Below, in pieces: positions 1-7,219 of a DNA stretch of 7,517 nt; the first letter of the stretch is position 1; the number at the start of each line of letters is the position of its first letter. The DNA comes from Desulfuromonadales bacterium (GTDB taxonomy: Bacteria; Desulfobacterota; Desulfuromonadia; Desulfuromonadales; BM103), in contig JAOUDB010000111.1 in NCBI GenBank assembly GCA_029859485.1, forward strand, positions 1 through 7,517, read 5' to 3'. The notes beneath the pieces were generated by a model. That model ran no database searches. It saw nothing but the letters and a program-made list of their open reading frames with translations, and was not told the DNA's origin. A program made the position numbers and the translations under genes.

Positions 1-98
1 CTTTGAAGCCACAGCAACCGACCCGTCGCAGCAGCATGCGAAGGGGTGTCAGGTGCTAAATCCAACTCGTCGGAATTTTCCGGTGGGGGAGATGAGGA
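1..98 (+). promoter_or_regulatory. SAM-I (S-box) riboswitch aptamer, 5' end cut off by the window
   Basis: This is the 3' part of an S-box leader that binds S-adenosylmethionine. The family's conserved blocks are present in order: TGAAGCC and CAGCAACC near positions 4-20, the AGGTGCTAAATCCAAC block at about 51-66, a variable hairpin (tcgtcgg...ccggtgg) and the closing P1 strand AGATGAGGA at 90-98. The matching 5' strand of P1 lies before the window starts. In the known mechanism, ligand binding stabilises P1 and so frees the downstream terminator. Its place directly ahead of metX fits feedback control by the end product of methionine metabolism. The class is recognised from conserved sequence, not from a covariance-model search. 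Confidence 0.9.
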
Positions 99-133
99 CG
101 GAGCCCGCGATACCACAACTCAATGTATCCGCT

Positions 134-170
134 GGCCCCTTCTCATTTTTATGGAAGGGGCCTTTTTATT
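134..170 (+). terminator. Riboswitch-controlled intrinsic terminator ahead of metX
   Basis: GGCCCCTTC (134-142) pairs perfectly with GAAGGGGCC (154-162), and a run of five T follows (163-167). The stem ends 28 bases before the metX start, so it is an attenuator rather than the end of a gene. A competing pairing is visible: the riboswitch P1 strand at 91-98 can pair with 140-147, on the left arm and loop of this terminator (six Watson-Crick pairs and two G-U). This predicts antitermination when SAM is scarce and termination when P1 is locked by SAM. Confidence 0.92.
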
Positions 171-190
171 TGCATGACTTCAGGCAGAAC

Positions 191-1303
191 ATGAGCGAAT
201 TGGGCATCGTTAAAAATCATCAGGTTAACTTCGATGTCGAACTACGGCTGGAGAGCGGTCGCCTTCTCGGGCCGATTACGCTTGCCTACGAGACCTATGG
301 CCAGCTGAACAGCAATAAGAGCAATGCCATTCTGGTCGCCCATGCCTGGACCGGAGATGCCCACGCTGCCGGGCGTCACACCCAGGAAGACCGCAAACCA
401 GGCTGGTGGGATGACATGATCGGCCCTGGCAAGGTACTCGACACCGACCGCTATTTCATCATCTGCTCAAACGTTATCGGCTCCTGCTTCGGCTCAACTG
501 GCCCAACCAGCACCAACCCCAGAACCGGCAAGCCCTATAATCTGCAGTTTCCTGTCATCATGGTTCGTGACATGGTGCGTGCCCAACAATTGCTTCTGGA
601 TCACCTCGGCATCGACAAACTGCTCACCGTTGTCGGTGGCAGCATGGGCGCGATGCAAGCGATGGAGTGGGGCGTCCACTACCCCGAGCGGGTTCGCTCC
701 ATTATACCGATTGCCGGAACCGGGAAGCCTTCGCCCATGGCCATTGCCCTGAACGCATTGGCCCGTCAGGCGATCTATAACGACCCCATGTGGCGCAAAG
801 GCAACTACAAGCCTGAACATCCACCTGCAGAGGGACTCGCCCTGGCTCGTGCAGTGGGCCACATCTCGTTCCTCTCCGACCCATCGATGAACCTCAAGTT
901 TGGTCGCAGATTCTCCGCCCGAGATGGTCAGTTTGATTTTTTCGGCCAGTTTGAGATTGAACGCTACCTGACTTACAACGGTCGCAATTTTGTTGACCGT
1001 TTTGACACCAACAGTTTCCTCTATCTGGCCAAATCCCTCGACCTTTACGATATCAGCTGGGGTTTCGACAGTCTGGAAGACGCATTAAGCAACCTGGAGT
1101 GTCCATCACTATGGTTTGCGTTCACATCCGACTGGCTCTATGCTCCCTACCAGACGGAAGAATTGATTACGGAACTGCACAAACAGAACAAACCAGCTGA
1201 GTATCATCTGATTAATTCAGAATACGGGCATGATTCATTCCTGGTGGAGCCGGAGAAGTTTACGCCGAAGATTGTGGAGTTCCTCGATCGATTATCTGCG
1301 TAA
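191..1303 (+). CDS. metX: Homoserine O-acetyltransferase MetX
   Basis: A cytoplasmic alpha/beta-hydrolase-fold enzyme that transfers an acetyl group from acetyl-CoA to L-homoserine, the entry step of methionine synthesis by direct sulfhydrylation or transsulfuration. The 370-residue length is normal for MetX. Visible hallmarks are an oxyanion-loop HAWTGDAH (51-58), [10 protein letters not shown] (101-110), the nucleophile elbow [12 protein letters not shown] with Ser151, an acid in FTSDW (Asp314) and the histidine in EYGHDSF (His347), giving a full Ser-Asp-His triad. The frame is open upstream from a GTG at 53, but that lies inside the riboswitch and before its terminator, so ATG at 191 is chosen; its Shine-Dalgarno (AGG at 182-184) is weak. 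The elbow reads GSMGA where many relatives have GSMGG. Some MetX relatives use succinyl-CoA instead, so acyl-donor choice is inferred from family membership. Confidence 0.95.
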   Translation: MSELGIVKNHQVNFDVELRLESGRLLGPITLAYETYGQLNSNKSNAILVAHAWTGDAHAAGRHTQEDRKPGWWDDMIGPGKVLDTDRYFIICSNVIGSCFGSTGPTSTNPRTGKPYNLQFPVIMVRDMVRAQQLLLDHLGIDKLLTVVGGSMGAMQAMEWGVHYPERVRSIIPIAGTGKPSPMAIALNALARQAIYNDPMWRKGNYKPEHPPAEGLALARAVGHISFLSDPSMNLKFGRRFSARDGQFDFFGQFEIERYLTYNGRNFVDRFDTNSFLYLAKSLDLYDISWGFDSLEDALSNLECPSLWFAFTSDWLYAPYQTEELITELHKQNKPAEYHLINSEYGHDSFLVEPEKFTPKIVEFLDRLSA

Positions 1304-1323
1304 TCAATTTCTACAATGCTACG

Positions 1324-1366
1324 GCAAAGGGCAACAGGTGATAAACCTGTTGCCCTTGCATTTCTT
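1324..1366 (+). terminator. Intrinsic terminator after metX, between convergent genes
   Basis: AAGGGCAACAGGT (1327-1339) pairs with ACCTGTTGCCCTT (1345-1357), a 13-bp perfect stem closed by a five-base loop. The T-rich tract on the plus strand (ATTTCTTGT) is imperfect but present. On the minus strand no T run follows, so it mainly serves metX, although transcripts of acnA coming the other way would also carry the hairpin at their 3' end. Confidence 0.82.
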
Positions 1367-1413
1367 GTCGATACCATTCTTAAGTGCGAATTCTTAGACT
1401 CGCAACACTGCAC

Positions 1414-4080
1414 CTACTGCATCAAATTGCGCAACACATAATTCAAAATCCCACCACTCTGGAAATATTGCACCTCATTCACCGTATCAATTCGACAGGT
1501 CACAACAACATCCTGGCTGCTGCCATCAGCACGATTGATACGTAAGGTGAGATCCTGTCCTGGCTCAAGTTCGTTAGACTGACCAACGAGGTCAAAAGTT
1601 TCACTGCCATCGATGGCGAGAGTCTTGCGGCTGTCACCGTTTTTGAACTGTAACGGCACAATCCCCATGCCCACCAGGTTGGATCGATGAATTCTTTCGT
1701 AGCTCTCGGTGACCACCGCTTTGACGCCAAGTAGAAGGGTGCCCTTGGCGGCCCAGTCGCGACTGGATCCAGTGCCGTATTCCTTGCCGGCGATAATGAT
1801 CAGAGGCGTCTTTGCCTCGGCATGTGTCATTGCAGCATCAAAGATGCTGACCTGATCGTTATCAGGCAAAGCCCTGGTAAAGCCGCCTTCAACACCTGGG
1901 ACCAATTCATTTTTTAAACGGATATTGGCAAAAGTCCCACGCATCATTACTTCATGGTTACCGCGCCGCGAGCCATACGAGTTGAAATCCGCCGGACCTA
2001 TGTCGCGTGCACGGAGATAGACACCGGCAGGACTACTCGCCAGGATTGAGCCGGCCGGCGAGATGTGATCAGTGGTGATCGAGTCACCGAGCAGGGCCAG
2101 AAGTCGTGCCCCGGAGAAACTTTCAAGACCGATGGCCATTTCATCGCGGACCTCGAAAAATGAAGGTTCCCTGACATAAGTGGACTTGTCATCCCAGTCA
2201 TAAGTCTCACCTTCCGGGACCGGCAGACTACGCCAACTCTCTTCACCGGCAAAGACATCGGCGTACTTTTCGCGGAACATGTCAGCCGAAACCAGCTTGA
2301 CCATCTCGGCCACCTCTTCATCGCTTGGCCAGATGTCTTTCAGATAGACATCATTCCCTTGCGGATCTTGCCCCAGAGGGTCTTTGGTCAGGTCAATACA
2401 GGTGTTGCCGGCCAGGGCATAAGCGACCACCAGCGGCGGGGACGCCAGCCAGTTGGCCTTGGTGTGCGAATGGACACGACCCTCAAAGTTGCGATTGCCG
2501 GAGAGAACTGAGCAGACGGTCATGTCATTGTCTGCGATCGCGTCAGCAATCGGTCCGGTTAAGGGACCGGAGTTACCGATACAGGTGGTACACCCATAGC
2601 CGACCACGTGAAAACCGATCTGATCAAGGTAAGTTTGCAGGCCGGCTTTTTCCAGGTAGTCGGTCACGACCTTGGAACCGGGCGCCAGCGAGGTTTTAAC
2701 CCAGGGCTTCTGGACAAGGCCTTTTTCAACCGCTTTTTTTGCGACCAGCCCCGCCCCCATCATGACCGCCGGGTTGGAGGTGTTGGTACATGAGGTGATC
2801 GCCGCGATCACAACATCTCCCTGATTCAAGCTAAAGTCAGCATCCGCAACAGGAGCTGTCTTTCCCACGGCCTCCGCTGGGATAACAGCCTGCGTAGCTT
2901 CTTTCATCGCTTCGAGATCAACACGGTCCTGGGGCCGTTTCGGCCCGGCAAGACTTGGCTTGACTGTATTCAGATCAAGTTCAAGAACGGCTGTGTACTC
3001 AGGGTCAGCCAAGCCTTCGTAACGCCACAAACCCTGTTCTTTGGCATAAGCTTCGACCAGAGCCACTGTTGCATCATCACGGTTGGAAAGCCGCAGGTAA
3101 TCGAGAGTGACATCATCAATCGGGAACCAGCCACAGGTCGCTCCATACTCAGGAGCCATATTGGCGATCGTTGCACGGTCAGCCAAAGGCAGTTTCGCCA
3201 GACCGTCACCGAAAAATTCGACGAATTTACCAACCACGCCGAACTGGCGTAAAATCTGGGTCACGGTCAGGACAAGATCCGTGGCCGTCACACCCTCTTT
3301 CAAACTTCCGGTCATACGGAAACCAACGACTTCGGGGATAATCATCGACACCGGCTGACCGAGCATCGCCGCCTCGGCTTCGATACCACCAACCCCCCAG
3401 CCGAGAACGGCCAGGCCATTGATCATCGTGGTGTGACTGTCAGTGCCCACCAGGGTGTCCGGATAAGCGACCTTCTTACCATCTCGCTCTTCTGACCAGA
3501 CCGTGCGCGCCAGGTATTCAAGATTTACCTGGTGACAAATACCTGTGCCAGGTGGCACAACACGGAAGTTATCGAAGGCCAGCTGGCCCCAACGCAGAAA
3601 CGCATAACGCTCACGATTACGCTCCATCTCTTTATCAACATTATAGGCAAAGGCTTCCGGCATGGCGTACTTGTCGACCATGACCGAGTGATCGATGACC
3701 AGGTCCACCGGGATCTGGGGGTTGATCTTTTGTGGGTCGCCGCCAACACGAGTCACCGCATCGCGCATTGCGGCCAAATCGACGACCGCTGGGACACCGG
3801 TAAAATCCTGCATCAGCACTCGCGCCGGACGAAAGGCAATTTCATGATCGGAGCTGCGTTGATCGAGCCAGTCGACCACGGCATTAATATCTTTTTCCGT
3901 CACCGAATCACCATCTTCATTGCGTAAAAGATTTTCCAGCAGCACTTTGAGCGTAAGTGGCAAACGCTTCACCTCGCCGCGTTTTGCAGCGAAACTTTCA
4001 AGGCTGTAATATTCGTAGCTGGCACCGTCCACATCGAGGCTTTGACGGCTCTTGAAACTGTTCAAACTGTCGTTACTCAT
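1414..4080 (-). CDS. acnA: Aconitate hydratase AcnA (IRP1/AcnA-type monomeric aconitase)
   Basis: Catalyses citrate-isocitrate interconversion through cis-aconitate in the citric acid cycle. The 888 residues match the usual length of bacterial AcnA and the iron-regulatory-protein subfamily. The substrate-domain signature VGTDSHTT (211-218) and the three cluster ligands Cys431 (in ITSCTNTSNP), Cys497 and Cys500 (in GYGCTTCIGNSG) are present. The C-terminal swivel domain is complete, with GDSITTDHISPAGS (665-678) and EYGTGSSRDW (767-776). No frameshift or lost ligand is seen. The start is ATG at 4080, preceded by AAGGGAG about ten bases upstream on the minus strand. It is a single-gene unit, convergent with metX and divergent from the mscS operon. 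The gene is very likely an active cycle enzyme; an IRP-like RNA-binding role when the cluster is lost is known in the family but not shown here. Confidence 0.97.
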   Translation of the reverse strand: MSNDSLNSFKSRQSLDVDGASYEYYSLESFAAKRGEVKRLPLTLKVLLENLLRNEDGDSVTEKDINAVVDWLDQRSSDHEIAFRPARVLMQDFTGVPAVVDLAAMRDAVTRVGGDPQKINPQIPVDLVIDHSVMVDKYAMPEAFAYNVDKEMERNRERYAFLRWGQLAFDNFRVVPPGTGICHQVNLEYLARTVWSEERDGKKVAYPDTLVGTDSHTTMINGLAVLGWGVGGIEAEAAMLGQPVSMIIPEVVGFRMTGSLKEGVTATDLVLTVTQILRQFGVVGKFVEFFGDGLAKLPLADRATIANMAPEYGATCGWFPIDDVTLDYLRLSNRDDATVALVEAYAKEQGLWRYEGLADPEYTAVLELDLNTVKPSLAGPKRPQDRVDLEAMKEATQAVIPAEAVGKTAPVADADFSLNQGDVVIAAITSCTNTSNPAVMMGAGLVAKKAVEKGLVQKPWVKTSLAPGSKVVTDYLEKAGLQTYLDQIGFHVVGYGCTTCIGNSGPLTGPIADAIADNDMTVCSVLSGNRNFEGRVHSHTKANWLASPPLVVAYALAGNTCIDLTKDPLGQDPQGNDVYLKDIWPSDEEVAEMVKLVSADMFREKYADVFAGEESWRSLPVPEGETYDWDDKSTYVREPSFFEVRDEMAIGLESFSGARLLALLGDSITTDHISPAGSILASSPAGVYLRARDIGPADFNSYGSRRGNHEVMMRGTFANIRLKNELVPGVEGGFTRALPDNDQVSIFDAAMTHAEAKTPLIIIAGKEYGTGSSRDWAAKGTLLLGVKAVVTESYERIHRSNLVGMGIVPLQFKNGDSRKTLAIDGSETFDLVGQSNELEPGQDLTLRINRADGSSQDVVVTCRIDTVNEVQYFQSGGILNYVLRNLMQ

Positions 4081-4276
4081 AATGTATACTCTCCCTTCAC
4101 TCTAACCATATAAAATATTCGCTATTTTCTATCGTAACCATTCTACCATAAACATACATAATCACTTGCTTCACGGAGTTTTTTTAGGGGAGTCTTCACA
4201 ACCTTGCTTTTGAGTATTTCATCTGATAGCTTAAGGCCTTGAATTAGTTGATTTGTTACCCTTCAGGGAGGGCACA
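4081..4276. promoter_or_regulatory. Divergent acnA / mscS intergenic promoter region
   Basis: This AT-rich spacer must hold both promoters. For acnA a weak candidate on the minus strand is TTACGA (4132-4137) and TTTATA (4109-4114) separated by 17 bases. For mscS a weak plus-strand candidate is TTGCTT (4204-4209) and TAGCTT (4227-4232), also 17 apart. Both match the sigma-70 consensus only partly and are guesses. Between them lies a symmetrical arrangement of short repeats, CTTCAC-GGAGT at 4169-4179 and GGAGT-CTTCAC at 4189-4199, which could be an operator. No terminator-like hairpin is seen. Confidence 0.4.
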
Positions 4277-5374
4277 ATGCCAGAGTGGATGAACAATCAG
4301 ATTCTGGGTATCACCATCGGCCAATATGTCACGGCGTTTGGCATTATTCTGGTCGCCTATATCGCAAAAAAAGTCTTCGCCTATTTTCTTATCAAGGTCA
4401 TTCTGCCGCTAACGCAAAAGACCAAACGAGAGCTTGACGACCGCTTTTTAATCTGCCTTCAGAAGCCCTCAGAATTTCTCATTTTCCTGATCGGGCTTTT
4501 CATCGCCGTCGAAATCCTGCAACTCCCCGGCAAGCCCTTTGATGTCGACGGCCTGGCAACCTCAATACTCAAAGCGCTGGTTATCTTCGATGTCGCATGG
4601 TTCTTCTTCAACCTTGTCGACATGGTCGATCATTACCTGACAAAATGGGCCGAGCGCACCGAATCGGCTCTCGACGATCACCTCGCCCCCCTGCTGCGGA
4701 AAAGCCTGCGCATTTTTATTGTTATCATGGCCGCACTCATGGCTATCCAGACTTTTGGCTACCCGGTAACCGGGATCATCGCTTCTCTCGGCATCGGCGG
4801 GTTAGCCTTCGCCCTTGCGGCAAAAGACACGGTCTCCAACATCTTCGGCTCACTGATGATCATCTTTGACCGGCCTTTTCATGTCGGCGACTGGGTCAAG
4901 GCCGGAGATATGGAAGGAACTGTAGAAGAAGTCGGCTTTCGCTCCACCAAAATCCGCACCTTCGCAAAGACCTTGATTTCCGTACCCAACAACATCATCG
5001 CCAATATGGCTCTCGACAATTTCAGCCGCATGCCGAAACGCAGGATTCGACTCACCGTCGGTGTCACCTACGAGACCACGCCCAGTCAGATGCGTGAAGC
5101 GATCAGCCGGATTCGAGAGCTACTAAAAACTCACCCGGCCATTGACCAGGATTTTTTCCTCGTCAACTTTACTGACTTCGGCGCCTCGTCTCTCGACATC
5201 ATGGTCTATTGCTTCACCACCACGACCGTCTGGGGAGAATATCTCGATGCCCGCGAGGACGTTTGCCTGAAGATCATGGACACACTGGAAGAGTTGGGAC
5301 TGGAGATCGCCTTCCCGAGCACAACTGTTTACCTGCGCAAGGAAGAGACGGAAGCCATCACCGAAAACCTATGA
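4277..5374 (+). CDS. MscS-family small-conductance mechanosensitive channel
   Basis: An inner-membrane channel that opens under membrane tension to release solutes during osmotic downshock. The 365-residue protein has hydrophobic segments at about 11-31, 64-84, 94-116, 143-161 and a pore-lining helix at 163-195, so five membrane spans rather than the three of E. coli MscS. The pore helix contains the small-residue stretch IIASLGIGGLAFALAAKDTV and runs into FDRPFHVGDWV (197-207), the classic start of the MscS beta domain. EGTVEEVGFRSTKIRT (213-228) and SVPNNIIAN (235-243) complete that domain, followed by a soluble alpha/beta cytoplasmic domain to the end. The start is ATG at 4277, with GGGAGG eight bases upstream; the frame extends to a TTG at 4253 without a ribosome site. 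It heads a likely three-gene operon. Ion selectivity and osmotic threshold cannot be read from the sequence. Confidence 0.94.
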   Translation: MPEWMNNQILGITIGQYVTAFGIILVAYIAKKVFAYFLIKVILPLTQKTKRELDDRFLICLQKPSEFLIFLIGLFIAVEILQLPGKPFDVDGLATSILKALVIFDVAWFFFNLVDMVDHYLTKWAERTESALDDHLAPLLRKSLRIFIVIMAALMAIQTFGYPVTGIIASLGIGGLAFALAAKDTVSNIFGSLMIIFDRPFHVGDWVKAGDMEGTVEEVGFRSTKIRTFAKTLISVPNNIIANMALDNFSRMPKRRIRLTVGVTYETTPSQMREAISRIRELLKTHPAIDQDFFLVNFTDFGASSLDIMVYCFTTTTVWGEYLDAREDVCLKIMDTLEELGLEIAFPSTTVYLRKEETEAITENL

Positions 5375-5415
5375 CAGTGCCTGTACTATTTGTACTCATT
5401 TGAGGGAGGAAAAGA

Positions 5416-5688
5416 ATGCGCAAGCTAATACTTTTGCTTGGACTGCTCCTGCTGCTTGGCGGCTGTTCACCGTGGATCGGCATGCACAAAATTGATCTCG
5501 GCATGAGCAAATCTGAAGTCATGCAGCAAATGGGGAAACCGAGCAACGCCTCCGGCAGCGGCAGCGAAGAATACCTTTGGTACATCCCTCCCAACCGGTT
5601 TTGGGAGCGTTACTATGTTCACATTGTCAACGGCAAAGTTGAAGCTTATGGTCAGCTTGGCAAGCAAACATCACAAGCAGAACAGTAG
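5416..5688 (+). CDS. Small BamE/SmpA-like outer-membrane lipoprotein
   Basis: A 90-residue predicted lipoprotein. It starts MRK, followed by a leucine-rich signal helix and the lipobox LGGC, placing the lipidated cysteine at residue 17. The residues after it (Ser-Pro) lack the Asp+2 inner-membrane retention signal, so outer-membrane sorting is likely. The mature part has the SmpA/OmlA pattern: IDLGMSKSEVMQQMGKP (residues 26-42), a Trp-Tyr strand (LWYIPP) and a closing strand VHIVNGKVEAYGQLG. This resembles the compact alpha-beta fold of BamE, a Bam-complex accessory, but many unrelated lipoproteins share the fold, so a role in outer-membrane protein assembly is not claimed. The ribosome site GGGAGGA is excellent. 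It lies 41 bases after the channel gene and 52 before the next, consistent with co-transcription. Confidence 0.85.
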   Translation: MRKLILLLGLLLLLGGCSPWIGMHKIDLGMSKSEVMQQMGKPSNASGSGSEEYLWYIPPNRFWERYYVHIVNGKVEAYGQLGKQTSQAEQ

Positions 5689-5740
5689 GACCACTTCATA
5701 ACGGGAACCTTTCCGTCTAACGACAAAAAGGGAGAGAACG

Positions 5741-6868
5741 ATGGCTGCGCAGGTTTATTTTGCCGATATGCGTGCTGGTCTGCGGGAAAACCTGCACGCC
5801 AAGCTGGAGAGGCTGACCGAACAAGCAGGGGTGGCAGAGATCGTCGGCAACGGAAATCTCGTTGCCATCAAGATGCACTTTGGTGAAAAAGGCGGGCACG
5901 CCTACATCAGGCCGACATTTGTTCGTCGTGTTGTCGACCAGGTCAAAGCAAACAGCGGCAAACCCTTCCTGACCGATTCTAGTACCCTTTATCCAGGAGA
6001 ACGTAAAGAAGCCGTCTCGGCCCTGACCTGTGCCATCGAAAATGGTTTTGCCTATGCCGTGGTCAATGCCCCGCTGATTATGAGCGACGGACTACGTGGC
6101 CATTCATCACAAAGGGTTAAGGTCCCCGGTGACCTCTTAAACGAAGTCGACATCGGCCTCGAAATCATCGAAGCCGATGCCTTGATCGTCCTTTCCCATT
6201 TCAAATGCCATGAGCTGACTGGGTTTGGCGGTGCAATCAAGAATCTCGCCATGGGCTGCTCCAGCCGCGAAGGAAAACTCGAACAGCATTCCACATTGGC
6301 CCCGACTATTTCTGAAAATCACTGTACCTCCTGCGGAGCCTGCCTTAAAGCCTGTGCCCACGAGGCCATCAATCTCAGTAGTGGCAAGGCGGTCCTCGAC
6401 GCTGAGCGATGCACCGGCTGCGGCCGCTGCATTACGGCCTGCGAACCTCAGGCAATTCGTATCCAGTGGAACGAGGAATCGGCATTGGTCATGAAAAAAA
6501 TGGCGGAATATTCTCTGGGGGCAATAACCGGCAAAGAGAAAAAGACTCTCTTTGTCAATTTCATCACCCAGGTTTCTCCGTCTTGTGACTGTTACGGCCA
6601 CTCCGATGCCCCGATCGTTCCCGATATCGGCATCCTCGCTTCAACCGATCCGGTTGCCCTCGACCAGGCTTGCGCCGACCTGGTGAACCAGGCGCATGGC
6701 CTTCCAGGCACAGCGATGAAAACCGGGCATGACCCGGGTTGTGACAAGTTCCGCGGGGTTTATCCGCAGATCAACTGGGAGGTTCAACTTGAGCATGGAG
6801 AGAAAGTCGGCCTGGGACAACGCGCCTACGAGCTGGTGAGATTGGAACCAAAAGATGAAAAGTGGTAA
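5741..6868 (+). CDS. DUF362 domain protein with two inserted [4Fe-4S] ferredoxin motifs
   Basis: A 375-residue cytoplasmic iron-sulfur protein, complete and of normal length for the DUF362/ferredoxin family common in anaerobes; the biochemical role is unknown. The N-terminal DUF362 part includes VAIKMHFGEKGGHAYIRP (41-58), LTDSSTLYPGER (77-88) and LSHFKCHELTGFGGAIKNL (151-169). A bacterial ferredoxin module follows: Cys195, 198, 201 and 205, then Cys224, 227, 230 and 234, each CX2CX2CX3C, enough for two cubane clusters. The second motif ends in Glu-Pro; the first has Ala-His where Pro is usual. DUF362 resumes with SPSCDCYGHSDAP (279-291) and the conserved ILASTDPVALDQACADL (298-314). No signal peptide is seen. 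ATG at 5741 follows AAGGGAGA. It is probably the last gene of the mscS operon and may be an electron carrier or redox enzyme component. Confidence 0.93.
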   Translation: MAAQVYFADMRAGLRENLHAKLERLTEQAGVAEIVGNGNLVAIKMHFGEKGGHAYIRPTFVRRVVDQVKANSGKPFLTDSSTLYPGERKEAVSALTCAIENGFAYAVVNAPLIMSDGLRGHSSQRVKVPGDLLNEVDIGLEIIEADALIVLSHFKCHELTGFGGAIKNLAMGCSSREGKLEQHSTLAPTISENHCTSCGACLKACAHEAINLSSGKAVLDAERCTGCGRCITACEPQAIRIQWNEESALVMKKMAEYSLGAITGKEKKTLFVNFITQVSPSCDCYGHSDAPIVPDIGILASTDPVALDQACADLVNQAHGLPGTAMKTGHDPGCDKFRGVYPQINWEVQLEHGEKVGLGQRAYELVRLEPKDEKW

Positions 6869-7115
6869 ACAGAAAAAAACCTTTCCCTAACATAGACTTA
6901 CAGATCCTTTTATGTGGGATAGTTGTTCAAACCTCAAATGAAGAAAGAGGTCTCTTGGATACACACAAAGAGGTAGATTTTATGTTGATCTCTGATCCGT
7001 CAGGCGACTCAAGGGAGTTCCAATCCAAAAAAACTTAGACAAAACACGGGCCACAGCAACAGGGTGACCCGATACTGATTGCCACGACGGGAATCACACA
7101 GATAGATAAAAAAGA
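6869..7115. other. Gene-free stretch after the DUF362 gene
   Basis: No convincing coding region or known RNA family is recognised. A small ATG frame at 6982-7038 (18 codons) has AGAGGT upstream but no other support. AAAGAGGT occurs twice, at 6944-6951 and 6967-6974. A weak promoter-like pair, TTGGAT (6955-6960) and TTTTAT (6978-6983), is 17 bases apart. If used, it would drive a short transcript of about 150 bases ending at the terminator that follows, so an unrecognised small RNA is possible but not shown. No strong terminator directly follows the DUF362 stop codon. Confidence 0.4.
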
Positions 7116-7149
7116 TAAAAGCGCCCTGGAAGTTTTCGGGGCGCTTTTA
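7116..7149. terminator. Strong bidirectional intrinsic terminator
   Basis: TAAAAGCGCCC (7116-7126) pairs perfectly with GGGCGCTTTTA (7139-7149), and the inner bases (TGGA with TTCG) extend the helix to a four-base loop. On the minus strand the hairpin is followed by TTTTATCTTTTTTATC, a much better T tract than on the plus strand, where only the stem's own TTTT is available. It could therefore end the DUF362 operon or a small RNA from the left, but by its tail it looks best suited to a transcript arriving from the right on the minus strand. Confidence 0.85.
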
Positions 7150-7153
7150 CGTT

Positions 7154-7175
7154 ACAGCGGATAGAGGCGGGTCAG
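7154..7175. repeat. Direct repeat, copy 1 (ACAGC...GAGGCGGGTCAG)
   Basis: The 12-mer GAGGCGGGTCAG at 7164-7175 recurs exactly at 7418-7429, and ACAGC precedes both copies with a spacing that differs by two bases. A short hairpin, CCCTG-CCGTA-CAGGG (7176-7190), follows this copy only. On the minus strand this copy sits just before the terminator at 7116-7149 and can be read as the tail AGLTRLYPL followed by a TAA stop at 7154-7152. Confidence 0.6.
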
Positions 7176-7219
7176 CCCTGCCGTACAGGGTCAGTAAAAC
7201 CAATCTGTTTGGCAAAAGC

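Noticed and set aside
53..190. Longer metX reading frame from GTG at 53
   Set aside because: These 46 codons lie inside the riboswitch aptamer and its terminator, and the added residues are not MetX-like. The MetX sequence begins at the ATG at 191.
2325..2699. Long open frames on the plus strand opposite acnA (also 3532-3927)
   Set aside because: They are antisense to a fully intact aconitase, and their translations are rich in Arg, His, Ser and Pro without any recognisable domain; they are shadows of acnA codon use.
4253..4276. TTG start eight codons before the MscS ATG
   Set aside because: No ribosome site precedes it, whereas GGGAGG sits correctly before the ATG at 4277; the TTG version would translate through that site.
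5690..5735. Possible terminator between the lipoprotein and DUF362 genes (ACGG...CCGT)
   Set aside because: The stem is only four base pairs and no T tract follows, so it does not break the proposed operon.
6137..6601. 154-codon open frame on the minus strand inside the DUF362 gene
   Set aside because: It overlaps the ferredoxin module of a clear gene, and its translation shows no family motif and no ribosome site was evident.
7046..7106. Riboswitch-like stretch (GGGCCACAGCAACAGGGTGACCC...) resembling parts of GEMM or cobalamin leaders
   Set aside because: The conserved cores of those classes are missing, and no gene follows on the same strand before the terminator.
6982..7164. 18-codon ORF (6982-7038) whose frame continues past one TAG to 7164, suggesting read-through or pyrrolysine
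   Set aside because: The continuation runs through the terminator hairpin, the peptide is not recognised and there is no sign of pyrrolysine genes; a single-stop frame of 60 codons is expected by chance.
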